Below are positions 23,248 to 31,123 of a stretch of 64,000 nucleotides of DNA, in pieces. Under the pieces are notes generated by a model, which made no database searches, had not been told where the DNA came from, and saw only the letters and a list, made by a program, of their open reading frames with translations. Every line of letters starts with the position of its first letter. Positions within the stretch are counted from its first letter, which is position 1. Both the position numbers and the translations under genes were made by a program. This DNA comes from Puniceicoccaceae bacterium 5H (GTDB taxonomy: Bacteria; Verrucomicrobiota; Verrucomicrobiia; Opitutales; Oceanipulchritudinaceae): assembly GCA_009772895.1 (NCBI GenBank), contig WOUP01000003.1:310001-374000 (forward strand), read 5' to 3'.

Positions 23248-26200
23248 ATGACCCTTACCCGAGCTATCCTGGATGGTAATGAAGCGGCGGCCTCCGTGGC
23301 CTATCGCCTCAGCGAAACCATCGCCATTTACCCCATTACCCCTTCGACGCCGATGGCGGAGAGCTGCGACGAATGGTCGGCACAACGTCGTTCCAACGTC
23401 TTTGGCAGCATCCCGTCTGTGGTGGAGATGCAAAGCGAAGGCGGTGCCGCCGGAGCGATACACGGCATGTTGCAGGGAGGTTCGTTAACGACGACCTTCA
23501 CGGCCTCCCAAGGGCTGTTGCTGATGATACCCAACATGTACAAGATCGCCGGCGAGTTGCTGCCCTTTGTGATGCACGTCACCGCGCGCAGTCTCGCCAC
23601 CCACGCGTTGTCGATTTTTGGGGACCACAGCGACGTCATGGCCTGCCGGCAGACCGGCTTTGCCATGCTCGCCTCAAACAGTGTGCAGGAGGCGCACGAC
23701 ATGGCTGCGATCGCCCACATGGCGACGCTTGAAAGTCGTGTGCCGTTCATGCACTTCTTTGACGGCTTCCGCACGTCGCACGAAATCAACAATTTCACGC
23801 CGATCAGCGATGAGCAGCTGAGCGAACTGGTCGATCCCGAGACGATCGATCAATTCCGCCACCGCGCGCTGACGCCGGATAACCCGAGCGTGCGCGGCAC
23901 GGCCCAGAATCCGGACGTGTTCTTCCAGAGCCGCGAGGCCGCGAACCGCTTCTACCTGTCGGTGCCGGGCATTGTCCGCTCCGCGATGGAGCGCTTTGCC
24001 AAGGTGACCGGCCGGCACTACGACCTTTACGAATACATTGGCGATCCCGACGCGGAAACCGTGGTGGTCGTGATGGGTTCGGCGGCCGAAACGCTGGAGA
24101 CCACCGTCGCCTACCTGCGCGCCCAAGGCCAGAAGGTCGGCGTGCTCAAGGTGCGCCTCTTCCGCCCGCTGGAGGGCGAAGACCTGGTGGCCGCGCTGCC
24201 CAAGACGGTCAAGTGCGTTGCCGTGCTCGACCGCACGAAGGAGCCGGGCTCGCTGGGCGAACCGCTTTACATGGATGTGGTCAGTGCGCTGGCCGAAGCC
24301 CAGATGATGGGCACGCGCCCGGTCATGCCGCGCGTGATCGGCGGCCGCTACGGCTTGGGCTCCAAGGAGTTCACGCCGGCGATGGCCAAGTCCGTCTTCG
24401 AAGAAGCGGCCCGACCCAACCCGAAGGTCCGCTTCACCTGCGGCATCCGTGACGACGTCACGGGCCTTTCGCTCGACCACGACCACGAGTTCAACCTCGA
24501 GCCCGAGGGCGCGACGCAAGCCGTCTTCTACGGTCTGGGGTCGGACGGCACGGTGGGGGCGAACAAGAATTCGATCAAGATCATCGGCGATGCGACGGAC
24601 AACTACGCTCAGGCCTACTTTGTCTACGACTCGAAAAAGTCGGGAGGCGTGACCACCTCGCACTTGCGCTTTGGCTCGCAACCGATCCGCGCGCCGTATC
24701 TGGTGCGTCAGGCGCAATTCGTGGGCGTGCACCAGTTCAGCTTCTTCGAGCGCCTCGACGTGCTCGAGTTGGCCGCTCCGGGCGCAACGTTGTTGATCAA
24801 CAGCCCGTATTCGACCGAAACGCTCTGGGCGCACCTGCCTGGTAGCGTGCAGCGCCAGATCGTCGACAAGGGCCTCGATGTCTACGTGATCGACGCCTAC
24901 AAGGTGGCTCGCGAAGCCAAGATGGGCGCCCGCATCAACACGATCATGCAGGTCTGTTTCTTCGCCCTGGCGAAGGTGATGCCGAAGGAAACGGCCATCA
25001 CCAACATCAAGGAAGCGATCAAGAAGACCTACGGCAAGAAGGGTCCGGAAATCGTCGAGCGCAATTGTGCCGCCGTCGATGCCTCGCTCGCCAACCTGCA
25101 CCGCTTCGAGGTGCCGGCCGAGATCGACTCCGGCTTCGAACGCGCCTCCCTGGTGCCGGATTCCGCTCCGGACTTCGTCAAGCGCGTCACGGCGCTGATG
25201 CTCGAGGACAAGGGCGACATGCTGCCGGTGAGCGCCTTCCCGGTCGACGGCGTCTGGATGACGGGCACGACCAAATACGAGAAGCGCAACATTGCGCAGG
25301 AGATCCCGGAATGGGACAGCAGCCTTTGCATCCAGTGCAACAAGTGCGTCTCCATCTGCCCGCACGCCGCGATCCGCGCCAAGTTCTACCACAAGGATTG
25401 CCTCGACGATGCGCCCGAGTCCTTCAAGTCAACGGACTTCCGCTCACGGCAGATCCCGGATCACGCCTTTACCATCCAGGTCGCGCCGGAAGACTGCACC
25501 GGCTGTAACCTCTGCGTGGCCATCTGCCCCGGCAAGAGCCGTCAGGATCCGACCCGCAAGGCGTTGACCATGGTGCCGCAGCAACCGGTGCGCGAGCAGG
25601 AAGCCCGCAACTTCGAGTTTTTCCTCGAGCTGCCCGAGCCGGATACCACGCTGCTCGGCAACACGATCAAGGACGTCAACTTCCGCACGCCGCTCTTCGA
25701 GTTCAGCGGTGCCTGTGCCGGTTGCGGCGAAACGCCTTACATCAAGGCGCTGACCCAGCTCTACGGCGACCGTTTGCTGATCGCCAACGCCACGGGTTGC
25801 TCCTCGATTTTCGGCGGTAACCTGCCCACCACGCCTTACACCAAGAACTCCGAAGGCCGCGGGCCGGCCTGGGCGAACAGCCTCTTCGAAGACAATGCCG
25901 AGTTTGGCCTCGGTCTGCGCCTGGGCGTCGACTCGCACAAGGCCCGGGCTCGCAAGCTGCTCGCCGAGATCAGCCCCGCGCTCTACGACGGCATGGCCGA
26001 GGAAATCCTCAACGCCGATCAGTCGACCGAGTTGGGCATTGTCGGCCAACGCAAGCGGGTAGCCGCCCTGCGCGAATGGCTGCTCAAGCTCAACACGTCG
26101 GTGGCCAAGGAGCTGAACACGCTTGCCGACTACCTCGTCGAAAAGAGCGTCTGGATCATCGGTGGTGACGGCTGGGCCTACGACATCGGCTTTGGCGGCC

Positions 26201-26787
26201 TGGACCACGTGCTCGCCAGCGGCGCGAACGTCAATGTGCTCGTGCTCGACACCGGGACGTATTCCAACACCGGCGGTCAAAGCAGCAAGGCGACCCCGAT
26301 GGGCGCCGTGGCGAAGTTTGCCGCCGCCGGCAAGGCGACCAACAAGAAGGACCTCGGCCTGCAAGCCATGATGTATGGGCACGTCTACGTCGCACAGATC
26401 GCCCTTGGCGCGAACGACAGCCAGACCATCAACGCCCTCTCGGAAGCCGCCGCCTATCAAGGCCCCTCGCTGGTGATCGGCTACGCGCACTGCATCAGCC
26501 AGGGCTTCAACCTCTGCGACGGCCCGACGCACCAGCAACAGGCAGTCAAGTCGGCTTCCTTCCCGCTGTATCGCTACCGCCCGGATGCGAACGACGGCAA
26601 GGGCGAGCTGAAGCTCGACTCCAAGGCGCCGACCGTGCCGCTGCGGGACTTCATGGCCAGCGAGACGCGCTTCAAGATGCTCAAGGCCAAAAATGCCGAG
26701 CGCGCGTCCATGCTCGCCGACCAGTCCGAGCGTCACCTGCACCAACGCTTCGAGCTTCTGCAGAACCTGTCCAACAACGGACGCTAG
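23248..26787 (+). CDS. nifJ: Pyruvate:ferredoxin (flavodoxin) oxidoreductase
   Basis: IAIYPITPSTPMAESCDEW, CIQCNKCVSICPHAAIR, CTGCNLCVAICPGK, GACAGCGETPYIK, GDGWAYDIGFGGLDHVLASGANVNVLVLDTGTYSNTGGQ. Confidence 0.96.
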   Translation: MTLTRAILDGNEAAASVAYRLSETIAIYPITPSTPMAESCDEWSAQRRSNVFGSIPSVVEMQSEGGAAGAIHGMLQGGSLTTTFTASQGLLLMIPNMYKIAGELLPFVMHVTARSLATHALSIFGDHSDVMACRQTGFAMLASNSVQEAHDMAAIAHMATLESRVPFMHFFDGFRTSHEINNFTPISDEQLSELVDPETIDQFRHRALTPDNPSVRGTAQNPDVFFQSREAANRFYLSVPGIVRSAMERFAKVTGRHYDLYEYIGDPDAETVVVVMGSAAETLETTVAYLRAQGQKVGVLKVRLFRPLEGEDLVAALPKTVKCVAVLDRTKEPGSLGEPLYMDVVSALAEAQMMGTRPVMPRVIGGRYGLGSKEFTPAMAKSVFEEAARPNPKVRFTCGIRDDVTGLSLDHDHEFNLEPEGATQAVFYGLGSDGTVGANKNSIKIIGDATDNYAQAYFVYDSKKSGGVTTSHLRFGSQPIRAPYLVRQAQFVGVHQFSFFERLDVLELAAPGATLLINSPYSTETLWAHLPGSVQRQIVDKGLDVYVIDAYKVAREAKMGARINTIMQVCFFALAKVMPKETAITNIKEAIKKTYGKKGPEIVERNCAAVDASLANLHRFEVPAEIDSGFERASLVPDSAPDFVKRVTALMLEDKGDMLPVSAFPVDGVWMTGTTKYEKRNIAQEIPEWDSSLCIQCNKCVSICPHAAIRAKFYHKDCLDDAPESFKSTDFRSRQIPDHAFTIQVAPEDCTGCNLCVAICPGKSRQDPTRKALTMVPQQPVREQEARNFEFFLELPEPDTTLLGNTIKDVNFRTPLFEFSGACAGCGETPYIKALTQLYGDRLLIANATGCSSIFGGNLPTTPYTKNSEGRGPAWANSLFEDNAEFGLGLRLGVDSHKARARKLLAEISPALYDGMAEEILNADQSTELGIVGQRKRVAALREWLLKLNTSVAKELNTLADYLVEKSVWIIGGDGWAYDIGFGGLDHVLASGANVNVLVLDTGTYSNTGGQSSKATPMGAVAKFAAAGKATNKKDLGLQAMMYGHVYVAQIALGANDSQTINALSEAAAYQGPSLVIGYAHCISQGFNLCDGPTHQQQAVKSASFPLYRYRPDANDGKGELKLDSKAPTVPLRDFMASETRFKMLKAKNAERASMLADQSERHLHQRFELLQNLSNNGR

Positions 26788-26820
26788 GCCCGACCTTTCA
26801 CAGGAACGTTGAGTTTTATC

Positions 26821-26850
26821 ACCCGCCGACAGCCCGTCGGCGGGTTTTTT
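26821..26850 (+). terminator. Rho-independent terminator of nifJ
   Basis: acccgccgac-agccc-gtcggcgggt followed by tttttg. Confidence 0.9.
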
Positions 26851-26989
26851 GTCGGCCTTATTGATTGAACCCCTGCCAAGGTTTAGTTAACAAAATGACC
26901 AGCAGGATGTTAATCTGGCGTCAAACTGCTCTCTTGGTCGTCAACGGATTGACACACTTCTGTATTTCTTCATCAAGCATCGCCTAGGT

Positions 26990-27433
26990 ATGGTTTTTCG
27001 CTCGTTCATCTTTCGTTTCGCCATGACGCTCTCGCTGGTCGTAGCGGTCATGTTTCTGGTCTCGTGCCTCATGCTCGTGCTGAACAACCAGATCGATGAA
27101 GGCATCATCCAGGGCCTGTATGCGCTCGCGCTGGGTCTTTTCTCGCTGGTGGCAATGTTCGTAGCGGGCAAGGTGGAGACGGAGCTGGTGAAGGAGGCCG
27201 GGCGTCTGCTCTACATCCTCACCGCGGTCTGTGCCATCGGCATCAGCATCCCTTTCGCGCTGTATCTGAAAGATATGATTGTGGACCCGGAGCAGCAGCA
27301 TTGGGCGATTTACTGTGCGGGCGGGGTGATGGCGATCGGCTTTTTACTGCGCCTGATCGAAGTCCCTTATCTGCGCTCGGCCGAGGAAGTGCGGGAGATC
27401 GAAACCTACCTGCGTTCCCGCCGCGAATCGTAG
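26990..27433 (+). CDS. Hypothetical integral membrane protein (four predicted TM)
   Basis: 147 aa with four hydrophobic stretches. Confidence 0.65.
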   Translation: MVFRSFIFRFAMTLSLVVAVMFLVSCLMLVLNNQIDEGIIQGLYALALGLFSLVAMFVAGKVETELVKEAGRLLYILTAVCAIGISIPFALYLKDMIVDPEQQHWAIYCAGGVMAIGFLLRLIEVPYLRSAEEVREIETYLRSRRES

Positions 27434-27442
27434 GCAGCGCAA

Positions 27443-27473
27443 ACAAAAGCGGCGCACCCGAAGGCCCGCCGCT
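27443..27473 (-). terminator. Probable intrinsic terminator downstream of purF
   Basis: On minus strand AGCGGCG...CGCCGCT then TTTTGTTTG. Confidence 0.6.
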
Positions 27474-27507
27474 GATGGAAATACCGAATGCCGACTAGAT
27501 CGGGCGG

Positions 27508-29421
27508 CTAGTAGGCGCGCCCCGATCGTTTTTCGAAGTAGTTGATGAAGGCCTTGTTGGCGATCGACGTGCCGCCCGGGGTGGGGTAGTTGCCGGTAAA
27601 ATACCAGTCGCCCATGTGCTCGGGGCAGGCCGCGTGCAGGTTGTCGATCGTCTGGTAGATGATTTCCAGCGTGCCCTTCCACTCCGTGTTCTGCGGGTAG
27701 AGCAGCAGCGACACCTCCGCCGAGATCTCTTCCGGCGTGAAGAGCGAGTAGATGTCCTTCACCTTGTTCTCCTGTTGCTCCACGGGCTTCTTGATCTCGA
27801 GCTTGCAGGCTTCGTAGACGTCGCGGATGCGTTCGCCGGCGCCCCGTTTGTGCAGGAGAGAGACGGCGGCCTGGAAGGCGATGAACTTGCCCATCTCGCT
27901 CATGTCGATGCCGTAGCAATCGGGATAGCGGATCTGCGGGGCGGTGGAGACGACGACGATCTTCTTCGGGTTGGTCCGCGCGAGGATCTGGATGATGGAT
28001 TCGCGCAGGGTCGTGCCGCGCACGATCGAGTCGTCCAGCACGATCAGGTTGTCATCCGGGCGCACCACGTCGTAGGTGATGTCGTAGACGTGGCTGACGA
28101 GTTTGCTGCGGCCTTCTTCCTTGGAGATGAAGGTACGCAGTTTGATGTCCTTGTGCGCGATCTTTTCGATGCGCGGCCAGTCCCCCATGACGAGGGCCTC
28201 GATTTTCTCCTTGGTCAGCCCTTCGCGATCGAGCGTCTCGATCAAATCGTCGCGCACCTTTCTCAGGCGCCACTTGCGCATGGCTTCGACGAGGCCGTAG
28301 CTCGCGATTTCCGCCGTGTTGGGAATAAAGCTGAAGACGCTGCGGCCGACCTCGTTGTTGACGGCCTTGAGCACCTGGGGCGCGAGCAGGGCGCCCATCT
28401 TCTTGCGCTCCATGTAGATCTCCGGGTCGTTGCCGCGGGAGAAATAGATGCGCTCAAAGGAGCAGGAAATCCGTGCGATCGGGTCGGCAAAGGGCTCTAC
28501 GCGCACGCGTCCGGTCGCCTTGATCGAGAGGGCATGGCCCGGAGGGATCTCGTTGACGTCGCCGCTGTCGAGGTCGAAGACGGTCATCAGCGGCACGCGC
28601 TCGGAGGCGACCGCGATCAGCTCGTCGTTTTCAAAGTAGCTCGCCGGGCGGATGCCGCGCGGGTCGCGCATGACAAACGCATCGCCATTGCCCACGAGGC
28701 CGCAAATCACGTAACCGCCGTCCCAGGCGGCCGCGCTCTTGCGCAGGATCTCGATCACGTCCAGCTCCTGACTGATCCGGGAGGGGATATCGCGCCCCTC
28801 CATGCCTGCGTCGCGGTAGCGGTGGTAGATCTCGTCGTGCGCCTCGTCGAGGTGGAAGCCGATTTCCTCCAGCACGGTCTGCGTGTCGGTGTCGAAGATC
28901 GGGTGCTGGCCACGACCGATCAGGAGCTCGTTGAGGTCCTGGGTGTTGGTCATGTTGAAGTTGCCGGCCACCATCAGGTTGCGCGTCGGCCAGTTGGAGC
29001 GGCGGAAATAGGGGTGGCAGGAGCTCTCGGTAAAAGCGCCGCTGGTGCCGTAGCGCAGGTGCCCCATCAGCACCTCACCGCCGAAGTCGAAGTGACGCTT
29101 CACCGTGGCGGGAAACTCCGGATGTACCAGGCCGTGCTCGCGCAACTGGTCATAGGTCTCCAGTTGGCGGCGGAAGAGCTTCGCCAAAGGCGTGTCGGCC
29201 AGCTCCCGGTCTCGGAACATGTAGTTTTGCCCGAGAGGCATGTGCAGTTTCACACAGCCAATCCCGGCACCATCCTGCCCACGGTTGTGCTGCTTTTCCA
29301 TGAGGAGAAACAGCTTGTTGAAGGCGTAGAGGGGCGAACCATATTTCTGGGTATAAAACTCCAGAGGCTGCTTGAGCCGGATCATGGCAATGCCGCATTC
29401 GTGCTTGATCAAATCGCTCAT
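27508..29421 (-). CDS. purF: Amidophosphoribosyltransferase, long (637 aa) form
   Basis: HECGIAMIRL, QHNRGQDGAGIG, GHLRYGTSG, DNLIVLDDSIVRGTTLRE. Confidence 0.92.
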   Translation of the reverse strand: MSDLIKHECGIAMIRLKQPLEFYTQKYGSPLYAFNKLFLLMEKQHNRGQDGAGIGCVKLHMPLGQNYMFRDRELADTPLAKLFRRQLETYDQLREHGLVHPEFPATVKRHFDFGGEVLMGHLRYGTSGAFTESSCHPYFRRSNWPTRNLMVAGNFNMTNTQDLNELLIGRGQHPIFDTDTQTVLEEIGFHLDEAHDEIYHRYRDAGMEGRDIPSRISQELDVIEILRKSAAAWDGGYVICGLVGNGDAFVMRDPRGIRPASYFENDELIAVASERVPLMTVFDLDSGDVNEIPPGHALSIKATGRVRVEPFADPIARISCSFERIYFSRGNDPEIYMERKKMGALLAPQVLKAVNNEVGRSVFSFIPNTAEIASYGLVEAMRKWRLRKVRDDLIETLDREGLTKEKIEALVMGDWPRIEKIAHKDIKLRTFISKEEGRSKLVSHVYDITYDVVRPDDNLIVLDDSIVRGTTLRESIIQILARTNPKKIVVVSTAPQIRYPDCYGIDMSEMGKFIAFQAAVSLLHKRGAGERIRDVYEACKLEIKKPVEQQENKVKDIYSLFTPEEISAEVSLLLYPQNTEWKGTLEIIYQTIDNLHAACPEHMGDWYFTGNYPTPGGTSIANKAFINYFEKRSGRAY

Positions 29422-29548
29422 GCGCTGAAGGCAAAGTTCAGTGACAAAGGCGTAACATCGGTTGGCAACCGCAGGCGTGCAACCGAATTTTCCACCCTAC
29501 TTGTCAGGTATCGGAAGAAGAAGGATTTCCAGAAGGAGCGCAACGGGC

Positions 29549-30004
29549 TTAGGCGGCGGATTTTTCGCCGAAGGAAAAGCGGCCCGGGCCCGTCCAGAAA
29601 AGGCCGAAGACCATCATACCCATCACCAGCGGGTAGGCAAATTCGGAGAGCGCGCCCTCCGAAACCTGGATTTTCATGACGGTTGCGACCAGCATGGTGC
29701 AAAAGAGGAAGAACGCGGCGGGGCGAAACCACCAGCCCGCGATCATCAGCAGACCGCCAAAAAGCTCGGCACAGGCTGCGGCCAGGCCGAAGAGGACCGC
29801 CGTCAGTGACGAATCATCGGCGGGAATGCCGATGTAGGCCACGTTTTGGCCAATCCGGCCGAATTGCTCCAGGCCGCCGTTCTGGAAGGCGCCGAGGAAT
29901 TTCGTGGCCCCGTAGTAGACCATGAGGATCCCGATCGTGACACGCATGGCGAGCAGGCCGAAGGCGGGTTGCTGGAGGGAGGCACGCAGTGAATTGAAGG
30001 ACAT
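29549..30004 (-). CDS. DoxX family membrane protein
   Basis: RVTIGILMVYYGATKFLGAF, AELFGGLLMIAGWWFRPAAFFLFCTMLVA. Confidence 0.82.
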   Translation of the reverse strand: MSFNSLRASLQQPAFGLLAMRVTIGILMVYYGATKFLGAFQNGGLEQFGRIGQNVAYIGIPADDSSLTAVLFGLAAACAELFGGLLMIAGWWFRPAAFFLFCTMLVATVMKIQVSEGALSEFAYPLVMGMMVFGLFWTGPGRFSFGEKSAA

Positions 30005-30005
30005 A

Positions 30006-31106
30006 ATGAGCCGAGTAAATATCCGCCCATTATTTACGGGAAAGACCTCGACAGCGCAAGTGCGCGGGGGCCTATGTTACATTGTGGAGTCCAAAGCAGA
30101 CTTTTTGGTGATCGGGCAAGGGGTTGCCGGTAGCCTCGTGACCTGGGAGCTGATGCGCCGGGGGCAACGCGTGCGCGTATTGGACGAGCCCCGCGCTGGC
30201 GCAGCGTCCCGGTCTTCGGGCGGTCTGGTAAATCCCCTGGCGGGCAAGAAATTCCCGCCGGCCTGGCGCGTGCAGGAAGCGCTGCCGTATGCGCGCGACA
30301 TTTATGCCGCGCTCGAAGATCAGTTGGGTTGCAGATTGTGGTTTGACCAGCCCATGCTGCGGGTGCTGATGGATGAAAAGCAGGTGCCGGCGCTCGACCG
30401 GGCGGCGGCGGACCCGTTGGCCTCCGCCTTTGTCGGTGAGTCATTCGCGCCTGGGCGTTGGGCACCCCAGGTGGCCGATCCGCTGGGCAGTTTTGTGACC
30501 CAACACGCCGGCTGGGTCGACTTCGAGACCCTGGTCACGCGCTTTCGCCAATGGCTGGCCGAGCAGGATCTCCTGATGGGCGAGGTGGAGGAGCCGCTGG
30601 AGGTAGCGGAAAATGTCGTCTATTGCGAAGGCTGGCGCGGCCAGGAAAATCCGCACTTTTCTTTCGTCCCGTGGACGCCTGATCGGGGGCTGATCCTGCA
30701 TCTGGAGCTGATTTCGGGCAAGTTGCCGCCTCTGATCATCAACCGTGGTCAATGGCTGCGACCGATGTGGGATGGCCGTTACGCCGCCGGGGCCACCCAC
30801 GGCTGGGACCGCTTTGACCAGCCGCCGCTCGAAGACGAGGTGATGGCCCTGCTGGAAACGATCCAGGAATGGACCACCGCCCGCTTCAACGTGGTGGGGG
30901 CTACGGCCGGAGTGCGCCCGGCCGTCAATGACCGCACTCCCGTTTTGGGGCGGCACCCGCAAGACGCGCGCCGCTCCATCCTCAACGGCCTGGGCGGCAA
31001 GGCGGCGCTGCGGGCTCCGTTTCTCGCCCGGATGCTGGTCAACAGCTTGCTCGCGGGCGAGGCCATCCCGGAAACGCACGACGTGGCGCGTTTCTGGAAG
31101 GGGTAA
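30006..31106 (+). CDS. FAD-dependent (DAO-type) oxidoreductase
   Basis: FLVIGQGVAGSLVTWELMRRGQRVRVLDE dinucleotide-binding motif; GLGGKAALRAPFLARMLVN; start may be GTG 30084. Confidence 0.82.
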   Translation: MSRVNIRPLFTGKTSTAQVRGGLCYIVESKADFLVIGQGVAGSLVTWELMRRGQRVRVLDEPRAGAASRSSGGLVNPLAGKKFPPAWRVQEALPYARDIYAALEDQLGCRLWFDQPMLRVLMDEKQVPALDRAAADPLASAFVGESFAPGRWAPQVADPLGSFVTQHAGWVDFETLVTRFRQWLAEQDLLMGEVEEPLEVAENVVYCEGWRGQENPHFSFVPWTPDRGLILHLELISGKLPPLIINRGQWLRPMWDGRYAAGATHGWDRFDQPPLEDEVMALLETIQEWTTARFNVVGATAGVRPAVNDRTPVLGRHPQDARRSILNGLGGKAALRAPFLARMLVNSLLAGEAIPETHDVARFWKG

Positions 31107-31123
31107 GGAGATCCCGCTCGGCC

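Noticed and set aside
23674-26745. Long minus ORFs (572 and 433 aa) opposite nifJ
   Set aside because: Shadow ORFs; nifJ motifs cover the region
29422-29548. Possible purine riboswitch upstream of purF
   Set aside because: No recognisable aptamer core or expected pairing seen
27616-29679. 687-aa + ORF antisense to purF
   Set aside because: Shadow ORF; no domain recognisable
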